A stretch of 64,000 nt of DNA from contig OV121083.1 in NCBI GenBank assembly GCA_921293015.1, forward strand, positions 32,728,908-32,792,907, written 5' to 3'. The notes beneath the pieces are model-generated. The model was given only the letters and a program-made list of their open reading frames with translations, was not told the DNA's origin and did not search any database. Origin of the DNA: Phorcus lineatus (taxonomy: Eukaryota > Mollusca > Gastropoda > Trochida > Trochidae). The position numbers were made by a program, and so were the translations under genes. Shown piece after piece: positions 1 to 12,002 of this stretch. The first letter of the stretch is position 1, and the number at the start of each line of letters is the position of its first letter.

Positions 1-169
1 TAACATGACTGTAACTGTTCAAAATCCATGGTGGTGATGATTACTTTATTGAAGTCAACTTCAAGTGCACAATTCATTGTAGCTGATGATTGTTTCAATT
101 TGATTTGTGACATCTTTTAACATCATCATTGTTTCATTGGCTGCTTTTACGTAAGCATTAGAAGTTTAT

Positions 170-1150
170 TTAATTCTATGCTTAACATTTAATTTCAGGA
201 GAAATCTCAATTATGTTTTGATGGTTCTTTGAAAGGGGATTGTTAACAATTGTAAATACATATAGACATCTTGGAGTTATTTTTTCCTATACTTCTAAAA
301 GGACTTTATGTGCAGCTGATCTGGCACGGGCTAAACGTGTATTGGTTGAGATTCTTAATGACTTGAATAAGTTGAATACTGTTAATCCTTCCGTATATTT
401 TAACATATTTGATACTCAGGTGCTGCCGATTTGGTGGTGTGGGGACTTAGCAAATTTGTTAAAATTTCAATTGTTGATATCATAGCATGTATAAGATTCC
501 TTAATGTCGGTAAACAAACGCAAAACGTTATAACCTACGGCGAATGTGGCCGATATCCATTACATATCAAAGCTCTATGTCGGGCTGTAAGATATTGGTT
601 GAAGTTAATTGAAATACCGAACAATAGAATACCTAAAAAAGCATATGAAATGTTGTTTAATTTAGATAATTATGGATACTCAAATAATGTCTCATCAATG
701 CGAAAGTTGTTATTTAGTCATGGATTTGGTATTGTGTGGATCAGCCAATCAGTTGGCAATAAGTTTTTATTTCTCCGAAGATTGAAAGATGTCGCTATAA
801 ATATGTTTTACCAATCTTGGATTAGTATATTGCAAAATAGCACAAGTTACAGATTATATAAAGAGTATAAAAGCATTTTAACACCGGAAAAATACTTGAC
901 TGCCATTAGTGTAAAAAGAATTCCCCAATTTGTATATAAGATTAAGATCTGGTTTAATAAATTTTTAAGCAAATGATGGAAGATGGTCTAACATTGTTTA
1001 TTGTTTAAGAATTTGTCCATTGTGTAAATATGATGTAGAAAATGAATATCATTTATTTCTTGCATGAGAACACTATAATGACTTAAGAAAACTGTATTTT
1101 CCAACTTTTTTATCTGTTTCTCCAAACATGTTTTAATTTAAGCAGAAGAA
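170..1150 (+). mobile_element. Decayed non-LTR retrotransposon (LINE), C-terminal part of reverse transcriptase ORF
   Basis: Two overlapping reading frames (240-485 and 431-976) together resemble the end of a CR1/L2/Jockey-type LINE ORF2. The first carries the conserved YRHLGVIF block and the VLP-IW block. The second continues the downstream alpha-helical region after a frameshift near 435. A cysteine motif (CPLCKYDVENEYH, then A-stop-EHYNDLRKLY) follows at about 1017-1100, interrupted by a stop where a Cys codon would be expected, and reached only after further stops and a frame change near 975. Known: many LINE ORF2 proteins end in a CCHC-like Cys/His motif. Inferred: a dead, 5'-truncated copy. 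It lies next to the incomplete 3' end of the lectin/ZP gene, on the opposite strand. Confidence 0.72.
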
Positions 1151-1160
1151 GCGCTTATGC

Positions 1161-1340
1161 TTAACCTTTGATTAATGTATCCCACCTTTGATTAATGTAT
1201 CCCACCTTTGATTAATGTATCCCACCTTTGATTAATGTATCCCACCTTTGATTAATGTATCCCACCTTTGATTAATGTATCCCACCTTTGATTAATGTAT
1301 CCCACCTTTGATTAATGTATCCCACCTTTGATTAATGTAT
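1161..1340. repeat. Perfect 20-bp tandem array, 9 copies
   Basis: Nine consecutive 20-bp units (cccacctttgattaatgtat); only the first differs, at its first bases. It starts immediately downstream of the LINE remnant. From 1341 to about 1490 the sequence goes on as a looser, partly duplicated block (tggaggaatagatctgat type) that keeps the gatgtatcc motif. The near-identity of the copies points to recent expansion. Confidence 0.95.
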
Positions 1341-1483
1341 CCAACCTATAGTGGAGGAATAGATATGATCGTGGTTAAGGTATGTCAACATTGATGTATC
1401 CGACCTGTGATTGATGTATCCCAGCTATGGTGGAGGAATAGATCTGATTGTGGTTTAGGTATGTTAACATTGATGTATCCAAC

Positions 1484-2369
1484 CTATGGTGGAGGCTGCC
1501 ACGAGGACCATAGTCTGTCCGCCCCCCATGTTGCTTGGGTCCAGTCTTGTCAGGTTTTGGTAGGTAGCAGGGTAGATCTCAGCCGATATCCTCTTGCGCT
1601 CTAGAGTAGTTAGAGTGATCTCATTCCTGCAATGGCAACGTTAAAAGTTAAGTAATTACGAACATGCAAAGTGTTTGAAGCATATGGAAAGAGAAACAGA
1701 CGGACAACAATCGAATTTGCCCAAAAAGCACAACTTCATCATTTCCGAGGTTCGTCATTTGAAAAGCACTGGACGTTGACCAAAACCGAGATTAGCGTAT
1801 GTTTTACATGTTATGAAAAGAGCATATGGGTTATCTGGGGCCGTGTGATGCAGGGACCTGAACACAAAGATCAGTAGCTTTTACCTGTACTGTCTGACAG
1901 GTAGACGACATTTACACGGAATGTGTGAAAATAGTGGACAATGGTTTGTTGGTGATAATCAGCGCCAATATAGGCCCATCTGCCAGTAGACTATCACACC
2001 GTATACCTGTTTCAATGCGTATGGACCATTCTTCCAACATTCTAACAAGTGACACCACATCAGTTTTTTTCAGAATGTATCAACTGTTAAAATCATATAT
2101 CAAGTTACGTGGTTATCTTCTCGTTGTTGACGACGAGGGGAGAGGCGCTGGTGTAGTCGCAAGTCAAGTGGATATCCTCGTCATACACCGACGTCACGCC
2201 CGTGTTCTTCTGCAGTCGAAACTGCCAGTGCAGCTTTGGCCCCTCCTCGACCTGGTAACAGTATAATGCAGTCTGTGTGCAGAATAGTGTCATCCTAATG
2301 GAAAATCGTTCTTGGGTTATAAAGGTTGAATGGAAGCGTGTGTAATGTAATGGTAAGATAACAGTCAGC

Positions 2370-2404
<35 letters not shown>

Positions 2405-3266
2405 ACACAATGTAGGTGTTCTTGATCTGCAGTCTTCAGATTTCTTTGATAAGTAACTATTCCGGATAAGATGTATACCCGACACCAGGGCAAAATTTTC
2501 CCTACGCACATCTCCAAAATGACTTAAAACCTTATTTCATGGAACTAGCGTGCGGTCGATTCACCCACAAAAACGATTTATGGATAATGTTTGATGAACG
2601 TTTTCTAATCCTTACGTATGTGTTAAGTTTTGAAAACTATCGATTAAAGGGTTATTTGGCCATAAACGATTTATATGTCGACCCATTGTTCATAACGTTT
2701 GTATTTCATATCAGAAAAAGAACATATCATACCAATATGAAACCTTATTTTATCATGAATGTAATAAACATGAATAGACAAATATATGTGCGATATGATA
2801 AGCCTAACTTTTAAGTCCTGAAATAAAGATTTATTTATTTATTGGCTTGTTGACTGATTGACTGACTAATTGACTGATCGATTGATTGACTGACTGATTG
2901 ATTGACTGATTGATTGATTGATTGACTGACTGTTTAAGAATATAAAAATCGCAACTTGTCTTAAACTTTCAATATAAGGCAGAGCTATCGCTTTCCCACT
3001 GTATAGATTTCACGAGTTTGAAATGGGCATCACCTTCATAGCAGGACAGGGGGGCTGGAACTGGGAGATGCCGTCTGTGTGTATGTTGATGTAGAGCTTG
3101 TGTTCCTTCCAGCGCTGGGCGTGGAAGCTCTGCCTGGTGCACCCCGGACTCGCCACGCCCTGCTGGTCCAGCGCTGTGATTGAGGAGAAGCTGAAGTCTT
3201 TCTGGTCGATCAGCAGAAAGACAGAGTAGTTGCTCTCTCCCTTGAAACAGTAGTAGCTAACGGAGA
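1484..3266 (-). CDS. ZP-like domain exons (3266-3034, 2251-2109, 1626-1484)
   Basis: The first exon has the pattern of a ZP-N module: SYYCFKG, then GCTRQSF, a KLYINIHTDG strand, and PPCPAM. It can splice with AAG|GTGATG at 3034 into an exon starting VEEGPKLHWQF and containing TSVYDEDIHLTCDY, the D-x-x-C-x-Y signature often seen inside ZP domains. The third exon reads NEITLTTLERKRIS, then EIYPATYQN and GGGQTMVLVAAS. Acceptors are plain (ttaccag, attgcag). The 1484 donor (GTTGGA) is weak and falls in a locally duplicated sequence, so that boundary is uncertain. The ZP assignment rests on cysteine spacing and strand pattern only. Confidence 0.55.
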
Positions 3267-6200
3267 CTGGGCAGACAAACATGATACAGTCATCTTGTAA
3301 TCAATGGCTGACAAGTTTTTAGAATTATCTTAAAATTAACATTAAGTTGGTTTGTTACGTAAGACAAATCAATAAACAACATTAAATGGGACTATTTTGT
3401 TGAAAAATGAGTCATAATCTGATTTTGTCATAAATGAGCACATAAGTATGATATATGTACAACAAATGTCCCCTCTCGTCCTGGTGCACTGCATGTTGAA
3501 AGCATTGCATACAGCAGGTCCTCGGTAAAGTGGAATATAACTATTAAACGATGTTTCAGTACTGATATGAAATTACAGAATATAATCGTTTTTAAATATT
3601 GATTTTCCTTTAATGAACAAATGACATTGAGTATAAGGGTATGCAAGTTTCTATCTGCTAAATGAAGGATGCGCATTAACAAAGGGCAACCAGTCATTCT
3701 TGGTCCTTCAAGAAAAACTTCTAGCTTCAATAGATTATTCCTCTGCCTATTCTATTTCAAAACAAGTAATTTCAGTATTATTATGTTTACGAAAGATTTG
3801 TATATACTTACCTGACGATTGACTCTGGGCTGGAAAACAAAATCGGCCATTGTTTATTAAGTCTTACGTTTAAGGAGTTCAGTAAAACGAGTTCTATCTG
3901 CCAACACGTCTATATAACCTGTCTTTAAGAAAACGTTCCATTCACCACGCGTCGGTAACCACAACGGTGGAAACGCTTAACGTACCATTTCCCTAAAGAG
4001 GTCTTCTCTGAGAGGAAGTATATCCGTCTGCCACCTAGACCCTTGTACAAACATTAAACGGAAGAGCCTCCTTTCTCCGTGAAAAACTTGTTAAGTCTAC
4101 ATTAACCTGTTGGAGTGGCATTCTCAAAGTTTTTGAAATAGTAAAGTACAAGATTTAATAGACAGATTCAGCTCTGGAACGGTGAGGACAGTTAAGAGGT
4201 CAAATTTAAGTATCAGAATACAGCAGTGATAAAATGTTAGTGGTATATGTATCTAGCGATGAGGCGAACCATTGCCTTAGTTTCAGCTGCAACAACGCTG
4301 TCATATGAACCTACCTTCACCACCATCTGTAACAGAAGCTTCAAATTAATAACTTCAGACTACCTATAGAGGGGGTATATTATTTCAAAAAAAATGTGTG
4401 ACAATTGGTAGAATGGTTCATTATTATTTTTGCGGATCACTTACGTATATTGCAGAGTTTGCCCTTCCAGCCCGTCTGGCATCCGTCTGGACACTGTTGC
4501 AAGAACGGGTTCTCACATGGGTTGTTGTAACAGTGGCACTTGTTTGAGCAGTTCACTCCGAACCACTCCGGGTCACACCCTGAAGACAGTCAGACACATG
4601 CATTCACTTCATGAGCTCAAGCAATGATACCATGGGAGGATAAGTACTTTTACAATAGATACTTTTCGATGTAATACACATCCTTTTTTTCCAGGCAAGT
4701 GACAAAATGTTACATATATAGACCATACAAGAAAAGGAATCAAGTTATAAAAACTATGCTTTACCAACGATGTTTACATGCGGATATATCAAAGAAAGAA
4801 ATATAGATGCAAGTTTTGCAGTTAAAGGCCATTATTTATGTCAACTTTATTTGACATTTTGATTGTGTACTTTCTTAATAAGCACTTAAAGGTTCATACT
4901 GTGAGTGGAATGACGTCACGGTAATGTTATCCAACGTGTATACCTGCCGGTTTAACACAGACTACGGCCCTGCTGCTCTCACAATATTCGGCGTCCCACC
5001 CGTTGTACGTGGACAGTGTCGCGCACTTGTCTCGTCGGTCAGAGGAGTCACGGGTCCACTTAGAGAAGCCGGTCTATAAAAAATCCTCTCATATAGATAC
5101 AAGAAAAGCCATTAAAAAGGCTAAGTTGGAGGCACCCTTGTTAGGCTAGGAAATACTGCGAAATCATAGGGTACAAATAGGATAGAATTTTCATTACAGC
5201 AAATATTAAGTAGATTAATGCCATTAATAGAACAAAAGATCTTCATTTTATCTTTTGTTTAGAAAAGGTTATACAATAATTTGTTCAAAGCATCAAATAA
5301 TAGAATAGTCAGGCAAACTTGCAGTTATTAATAGATCTATACAGTTCTGTTTTTAAACAACGGTCACCGATTTATCCCTTGGAAATAGATAAAAAGAATA
5401 TAGGTCACAATTGATAGTGTCCAGCACCGCACAAAGTGTTCGACTCTTTTGCAAATTTATTAATCCATATGTATCAATAATTGTTTCTCAACTCTCCAAG
5501 ATTGCCAGTACAAGATATATTAAATTAAAGTCTAAAGCATAGTTCACTACCTCTATCTTTGTCTGTCACGAAGCGATATCCCACAAATTAACTCGCCTTT
5601 ATGACATTCTCTACTTATCGACTTGTAGCCGCTTGTTCCTCGCGTGTGCCGTTGTAAAGGAGGGTTTTTTACTAACATGGAATAGAGTTTTCTAACCTTT
5701 CATGCGACATTTACGCATCTAATTTAGTACACGTGCGGACATAAAGAATTGTACAGTCTTTTTTTATTCTTAAACACCACTGTTCCCTTTAAATTTTGAG
5801 ATTTGCAGCGACAATCGTTTTCCGTATTAAAGGTTGCCAATTATTTCGGAATACCCACATGGTCACGTGGTTCTAGATTTAATACAGATGTGTTCATTGG
5901 TTTACGATATTGCCGAAATACAAAGAGGCTAAATATGATTGGTTGAAAGTTCCTTTGAAAATTCCAACCGTAATATAGAGAGAATTTAAGCTGTTAAGAT
6001 GGTTGGAGGCCGTTGGGGCCTCCAACCAATAACGTACACATGAGCTATTCAGAAGCCTGCACATGGTCGCTTTTTGAAGCGTCAAAATGACTGATAATAT
6101 GAAACGAAATTAAATGCAATCATGATATTGCCGCCACTAGAAGTTTTATCATCAAAAGGGACATAAAAATGATACTTTTAATGGCATCTTAGAAGTTGGA

Positions 6201-9200
6201 GGGATGATGACTGATGACAATGTTTGATGAACAACTTCTTTATCATGTATAGGCGACGTTTCTACACAGATTCTAATGTCGTTGTCAAGCAGAATACAGA
6301 AAATGTTTATCCATAAAATGTTCATTTTTTTCTTATGACATTATAATTCAATGTTTGTAAGAACACAACACAAAGTGAAGATTTACTTAGGAAATAGTCA
6401 GACACCTGTTGTTATCTTACAGGATTGAATATTTGTGAGCTCACTAACTCGACCGGCCCAAGTTGAAACTAATCTAGTTCCATCTCAAGCAGGTTTCCTA
6501 CACGTAATGCCGTGCAGCTAATAAAAATGATGTTCAACGGTGGCATATTTCCGACACAACAATAATGTTACTCACGTTGTGTCTAGATCCTTTGCTAAAT
6601 GATTGTAGTAGTGACTTTTAATCATATATTACAAAGGAGTAAAACGGAAAGGAACAATGCCACTAAGAGAGACAGAGACAGAGAGAGAGACCTGTTGCTG
6701 TGTGATGTTGTTGAACAGAGGCGAGATCCAGACCCACTCATCCTCCTCGTTTTTGTACAGCCCCAGCCACACCTCCTTTGATCCCGCTATATCTGTTACA
6801 CAAACAGAATCCTACCTCAGCGTCCATACTACAATTCACTAGGCAGATTCACAAGAAGGTATGTCATATGTAGTATCGAAATGGCATTTAGAACAAATAA
6901 GGACGTTCAAAAGTCATTATTGATAAAATGACGGGGCAAAACTTAGGTAATAAAGATGCTGATTCTGACTCACATTTATGTCAGCTCAAAAATAAGATAT
7001 TTAGCAAACCTCACATGCAAGGTGAAATACTGATTTGTATAAAAGTAGCAAGGCTGTAGATGTTTGCGCCTACCCCGAACATTGGTCTGGTCCTCCATGT
7101 CGAGAATAACGGGTAGATGACCCTCACACTGCGTGAAGGCCTCTCTGAAGCTGGAACTGTCAGGCAGTCGCTTATAGCACCGCCCCATCTTCTGAGTCCA
7201 CCCCTCGGGGCACAGCTTGTAGTGCACATCTTCACCTGCTGGTGGGGGGATACAACTCTACACAAGGCAGCATTGGAACGTGCTACTTATAGTTGACTCA
7301 TACAAACATGGGTGATTTTAAGAGATAATCAACTGGTGATTCTTAAAACAGTAATTTCCCTTAATCGACCGTAAAATGAGTGAAGCTCCCACAACCCATT
7401 TACTAATTCATGTTCTATCCTAAACAAAACTACAGCCCAATAAGCTTAAAATATCGCTAAGGGACGAAATGAACAAGAAGAGTCTTTTATTTTGTTCTCC
7501 ATGAGAACAATTGTCAAATCTATTGTATTGTAAACTCAAGGGCAAAAGAAACTATACCAAAATATTTTTTGTTTTAAAAAGTTGAAAATAGCTTTTGAAA
7601 TGGAATTTTTATTATCAAACTATGTCACAAGAACACAACTTCATAACTACCGAGTAAAAAAATCATGTTTCTTACCAAATATGGACTTTGTCAGACGTTT
7701 TCCGAGCAAAATGGTATGCATGTGCATCACGTTCATATTGCACCGAACTGTATAAAAACCACGAATCTGCATGCTTTAGACCTCAGTCGTAACGAACACA
7801 ACAAGTGACATGCCGAGACTTACCACGGAGGAACGAGAGAGAGCGATTGGTATGTTGCAGTTGGGGGCACGTCACGCCCACGTTGCTGGTATCTTCAACT
7901 GCACCTGCACTACGATAACCAGACTCCACACAAGAATGGTACAAACAGGTAGGACCCAGGACCGGCCAAGAAGTGGAAAACCATGGGTCACAACCGTAAA
8001 CGACGACCGCAATATCCGCACGATTCACCTACGCAATCGTTTTATCACAGTGACGTCATCAGCAGCAACAGCGTTACGCCGTGTTATCACCAGAAGGACA
8101 GTGACCAGACGTCTTCGTGAACATGGCATCCGAGCGTACCGGCCCTTCCGCGGGTTGATGCTGAGCCGACGTAACCGACGTAACTGTCACCAGTGGGCAA
8201 GAATGGTAGAGCGGTGGCAGAACAGGAACTGGAAAAGAATTTTGTTTACAGATGAAAGCAGGTTCCAGCTACACAGAGCTGATGGCCGAGTGCGCATTTA
8301 TCGTCGGAGAGGAGAGAGAACGTCCCCGTGTTGTGTCAAGGAGGTTGTGCCATTCGGCGGCGGTAGCGTCGTGGTTTGGGGTGGAATGTGCAGGGACCAT
8401 ACAACAGAACTTGTTTCTGTGACCAAGGCTACATCGACACCGTTTTGCTCCCTTACCTCCTGAGAAATCCAAGAGTAATCCTCCAACAAGACAATGCTCG
8501 CCCCCACACAGCCAGAGTCACCAGAGACTTCCAGCGAGATCACCGGATTTATCACCGATCGAACACGTGTGTGATCATTTGGACAGGCAGATAAAGCAGA
8601 GAAATCCACCTCTATCAAGTCGGCAAACGTTTATCCAGACACTCGTGGAAGAATGGCAAATCCCTAATGACGTCATCAGGCGCCTTGTAAATTCTGTGCG
8701 TCGACGTGTGCAGGCCTGTATTCAAAGCAACGGAGGCCATACCAGATACTGACAGTTTTCCAGTGTTCCCCTTGTGAATAAAAGTGTTTTCTGTAGTTTC
8801 TAAAAAGACTTGTTTATTTTTGCAAATTTACATTTACCCCCAGTGCCATTCATTGCATTCTAATGCATTAACTTTACGTGCCACCTTTTCTAAATTTCGA
8901 TCAAATAATGGTCAGTTAAATTGTCTTTCAAACGAGTATCACATTATTTATGTGACATATCTGATAATGTTGATAACATCAAAACAATGTTGGTATAGTT
9001 TCGTTTGACCGTGAGTTTTTATGACTATTGCAAAGCATTATGTTTAACGCAGTCTCAAGTCATGTACAATTCAGGTGTTGAAACTTATTATTATGTTTGG
9101 CTGGGGATAAAAAGCGTGATAGAATTCTTATTCAGGATTTATTGCAGGTAAATTGTTTTTTATGTAAGAAATATAAAACAGATATATAAGATAAGATAGA

Positions 9201-11744
9201 AAGATTTTTGACACAGAAAAACCCGTTATTTGAAGGGTATAAAGAAAAAGATTCAAAATATAATATTGCATAAATTACAAAAGCATGAATATCACTAATG
9301 GAGAATTCATTCGAGAAGTTTTGGTTTTTTTCGAATCAACGAAACCGAATGTATTCTCCATCTTAATCCATAAATTGACACCAGATCGTATTGCAAAGAT
9401 CTATAATCCCTCATGCTCTACTCGTCCAATGAAGTACACTGGCTCCAGACTGACAAACAATTATTTCGATGTCAAAAGCCCTAGTTGATAAGGAGTTAAT
9501 AAGAAGAGTTTCATATTTCGAAATGGGCTAATACTACCAAAAACGTAAGTAATATTCATGAGTGGTATGTTCTGAAATCTTATTTAGATAGACTAAGACT
9601 TGGTTATCATTCTTGAAAGACATGTCCTCGGTCTTGTGCCATTCAAAATAACAAAACCTAACATCCGTCTTCAAGAGAACGTCAACGAGCAGTGGATTAT
9701 TGAAATTACACACCTCGGTGTGATATGTTCCCATTCTTTTAACATTGGTTCATTCTCATATCAACCTCTTATGACGTAATCATCGGTTGTTTCTCCATAT
9801 CGCCCTAGGGCACTATCACATATCATTCAAATTAGTTATTTTGACCTTTGTTTTTAGTTGAAGGCTATATGCCATAACCACCAACTACGCAGGTGGGTGT
9901 TATGAGATGTTCAACCTACACAAACGATTAGACTTGTAAAAGTTTCATAGGTTTACAAATTAAGTATATAAGACTTGACATTAGCGAAAGTGGGATTCGA
10001 ACCCGGGACCTCTTTGCTGGCGAGTAACGCCTTCACCATTTGAGCTAACGAGGATCCTTGCCCGTACTTGTACATTTTGTTGTGTCATGTCTGTACTGTT
10101 TTCCCCCTGGTATATATATAAATGTATATGTATATATACATAAAAATATATGGGTGTAAGGTTATGTCAATTTCTGATATTTAGAATCAAATATTTAGCT
10201 TTAAAATCTCAAGCAGCCAGATATTGTTAATATCCTACTGGACTCGTTAGGTCAGGACACATAAACACGCAAAGTAAAACGTTTACAAATTAATTTTATA
10301 AAAACTATTTGGTTTGAAAACTTTGTTTGTTTTTTTGCCATAATCGCTCGTCACCCGGTCATTATTTACTACGTAATCCTCTGTTAGCATCAAGCGTAAG
10401 TTTGTCAGCATGCATTAATTCACGGAGAACACGTGACAGCAAACAACATACATACACATACCCATCATGACACACCAGCCATTGAGACATATCTAATATA
10501 TATCATAATTAGAGGTTTAAAGGCATGTTGACTCCTGCGCTTTGATAAACCTGTAACGAGTTATTTCCTTGACATGCCTACATCTGTAAGATAAGTTGAT
10601 AAAATGAGGTCTACACACAGTAGTTCATAGTTGGGACAAGTCAGTGAGCATCTGGTGCTAATACTGAGAGGTTACATCCAAGTCACTGAAAGTTAGTTCT
10701 GTAAGGAGTCCAACACATCAAGATGTATTCATATTTGTGTTTCTCAAATAACACTTTATCATCTGCATATAACAAAAGCTTTAAATTCATCTATTCATAA
10801 TGAACCTATCAAAATTTCAACTGTCGGTTGTGCACAATACGGAAATACTGATTGTTGAAAACGGCTGAATTAGGAAAAGATGTGAAGTTGTCTACATACC
10901 TGAATCACATGAATGATGACAGAGGATGACATATTCGTTATTAAGATGTATTGTAATGTTGCCCATTTCTTCAACATAGTATAAGCATTGCTGTTGCATT
11001 AACCATAGCGGATGCCATTTTGGTTTTTCAGGTTGTATGTAAAATTTGATAGATTGCCAATATCGCAGTTCATGACTTCCTTGTGGAACGTTGCATTAAA
11101 TACTTCCGGTCTTTTTGGAATTTAATTTTTAGCCTGAATACGTGCATGTTTTCCAAATATCTTCTATTGTATACCACTTTAAATGATGTCTTTAGTAATG
11201 GTGAGAAATATGCATTATCTGTGCATTATTTATATTTACGTAATCTTGGTTTGCACTAGTGCCTTTACATGACCGTTTTTCGAGAAATTCATCCTTGTAC
11301 ATAAGAAAAGAAGGAAAAGAGTCCGAACCAACCCCACTCCCTCTGGATCCGCCAATGAGAAATTTGAATAACGAATGTTTTATATCTATATAAACAGTTT
11401 CAGAAACAACGTATTTCAGCTAATTGTCTCTGTGGACGAGGATCATATTTATCAACGTTTTCTTAAAGATCAGATTAATCATTCACATCAACTGCGATTC
11501 AAGCAAAGCACGCTTTTCAGCCATGCCACAAACAAGTTCAACTATGAACAGAACCACCGGGTCATCAGCATATTTGGATGGATTTTCAATTTTGGCGAAG
11601 TCCATGCTAGATGTCTTGCACATTAGTTAGTTAGTTGTGTTTCAGCCAGCATTTACCTTTGTTATCAGCGCGTCCAGATTCGACAAGCACAAGGAGAGTT
11701 GAGAGGCACGCCAGTAAATCTCTTATATGCACATCCATCGTCAT
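1484..11744 (-). CDS. Secreted/membrane C-type lectin + EGF-like + ZP-domain protein (3' end not in window)
   Basis: Nine exons, 5' to 3': 11744-11657 (signal peptide), 7235-7074, 6792-6692 and 5073-4944 (C-type lectin domain), 4579-4445 (EGF-like), 3829-3812 (micro-exon), 3266-3034, 2251-2109 and 1626-1484 (ZP-like). Intron phases are 1, 1, 0, 1, 1, 1, 0, 2 and every junction keeps the frame. About 384 codons are visible. The product should enter the secretory pathway; lectin, EGF and ZP modules occur together in extracellular recognition or matrix proteins that polymerise through ZP. No TM segment or final stop is seen beyond 1484, so the gene either continues outside the window or was cut by the LINE at 0.2-1.1 kb. 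If the GT at 3033 is not used, the ORF ends at a TGA at 3010-3012, giving a shorter secreted form. The gene name is not known to me. Confidence 0.72.
2370..2402. repeat. (TA)n microsatellite
   Basis: Uninterrupted run of TA dinucleotides in the intron between ZP exons. It creates a meaningless IYIYIY stretch in the minus-strand reading frame. Confidence 0.97.
2838..2932. repeat. GATT/GACT tetranucleotide microsatellite
   Basis: Roughly 24 tetranucleotide units alternating gatt and gact (ttgactgattgattgac), in the intron of the lectin/ZP gene. Confidence 0.92.
3812..3829 (-). CDS. 18-nt micro-exon linking EGF and ZP modules
   Basis: Between a strong acceptor (tgttttccag) and a strong donor (GTAAGT) lie only 18 nt. 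They encode PQSQSS, with phase 1 on both sides, and join the EGF exon (ending CNI) to the ZP-N exon. Skipping or including it keeps the frame, so it could be an alternative linker. Confidence 0.68.
4445..4579 (-). CDS. EGF-like (laminin/MEGF-type) exon of the lectin gene
   Basis: One symmetrical phase 1-1 exon encodes a single Cys-rich module. It starts CDPEWFGVNCSNKCHC, continues with NPCENPFLQQCPDGC and ends GWKGKLCNI. The C-x(4)-G-x(2)-C-x(3)-C-x-C spacing is that of laminin/MEGF-type EGF repeats. Acceptor cttcag and donor GTAAGT are strong. Confidence 0.85.
4944..7235 (-). CDS. C-type lectin domain in three exons (7235-7074, 6792-6692, 5073-4944)
   Basis: The long-form CTLD hallmarks appear in order: CPEGWTQKMGRCYK (N-terminal Cys pair), SFREAFTQCEGHLPVI, a WIGL-type block VWLGLYKNEEDEWVW, then DKCATLSTYNGWDAEYC and VVCVK. 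The residues usually forming the Ca2+/sugar site are not canonical: EPN or QPD is replaced by a TRDSSDRRD stretch and WND by GWDAE. Classical mannose or galactose binding is therefore doubtful and the ligand may be protein or absent. Phases 1-1-0-1 join cleanly. The second exon's donor runs into a GAGA microsatellite. Confidence 0.88.
5074..6691. other. Intron, no further feature recognised
   Basis: AT-rich intron between the second and third CTLD exons. Short reading frames show no coding pattern, and no repeat family was recognised apart from the GAGA tract at about 6666-6690 beside the donor of the second CTLD exon. Confidence 0.6.
7810..8752 (+). pseudogene. Dead Tc1-like transposase in intron 1 of the lectin gene
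   Basis: The frame from 7810 starts with a Tc1-type helix-turn-helix region (MPRLTTEERERAIGMLQ, DRPRSGKP) and reaches the first catalytic Asp in LFTDESRF and VVWGGM. A frameshift near 8385 moves the protein to the frame carrying VILQQDNARPHTA (second Asp). A deletion and second shift near 8532 move it again to PARSPDLSPIEH (catalytic Glu) and a normal end at 8752. Known: Tc1 elements use a DD34E triad. All three catalytic residues are visible, but the D-E spacing is shortened and the frame broken twice. Terminal inverted repeats could not be identified. Confidence 0.9.
8760..9980. other. Intron, nothing convincing
   Basis: AT-rich sequence with short reading frames lacking family similarity. 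The frame at 9285-9488 has no supporting motif or splice context. Confidence 0.5.
9983..10053 (-). repeat. tRNA-like sequence (SINE head or tRNA pseudogene)
   Basis: The minus strand has a near-consensus A box (TAGCTCAAATGG) and a perfect B box (GGTTCGAATCC) at tRNA spacing, with a tRNA-like D arm and T arm. The 5' and 3' acceptor strands do not pair (3' side tttcgct, 5' side tcctcgt) and the anticodon stem is short. A tRNA-derived SINE head or decayed tRNA is more likely than a working gene. Confidence 0.6.
10826..11264 (+). mobile_element. Diverged, 5'-truncated copy of a TTAA-flanked ~600-bp element
   Basis: Shares with the copies at 46.2 and 58.2 kb the blocks gtgcac-aa-acgg, gttgaaaa-ggctgaa, the cgttgcattaaatacttccgg block and the terminus ttgcactagtgcctt. 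It ends at 11264, where TTAA has become ttac. The left roughly 170 bp are missing. Confidence 0.7.
11657..11744 (-). CDS. Signal-peptide exon of the lectin/EGF/ZP gene
   Basis: Encodes MTMDVHIRDLLACLSTLLVL followed by VESGRADNKG: a short polar start, a hydrophobic core and a likely cleavage near SGRA. The donor AAAG|GTAAAT is phase 1 and joins the CTLD exon (GT GAA GAT) as GEDVHYKLCPEGW. Two in-frame Met codons (11744, 11738) are possible. An upstream in-frame Met at 11831 would put a basic stretch before the signal and is less likely. Confidence 0.75.
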
Positions 11745-12002
11745 AGTCTTCCTCCGCTTCCCTGTTGTTTCACTGTGGCGCTTATGAAACAGTCGTTGGA
11801 CTCGACAGCCACACATAGAGTAATGAATCATAAAATTTAACGTTAAACCATATAAAGGTCACTCGATTAACCAAAATGGTTCTGGTATCCGGTCGACATT
11901 TGCAACGACCTGATCCAGCATAATTGATAGATTAGGTTATTATATCAAAGCATGCATGTATGTGTACGTGTTGGTCGCGGTAAGTCATTAACTATTATAA
12001 AC

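Noticed and set aside
2539..2814. 91-codon plus-strand ORF
   Set aside because: AT-rich frame without motif or splice context, within an intron of the minus-strand lectin gene.
3010..3282. Lectin gene ending at the TGA at 3010-3012
   Set aside because: Not excluded, but a phase-compatible donor at 3033 and two further in-frame exons completing a ZP-like pattern make continuation more likely.
4430..4627. Plus-strand ORF over the EGF exon
   Set aside because: Shadow of the minus-strand EGF exon; no coding features in the plus frame.
9983..10053. Functional tRNA gene on the minus strand
   Set aside because: A and B boxes are good, but the acceptor stem does not pair and the anticodon arm is poor; treated as SINE head or pseudogene.
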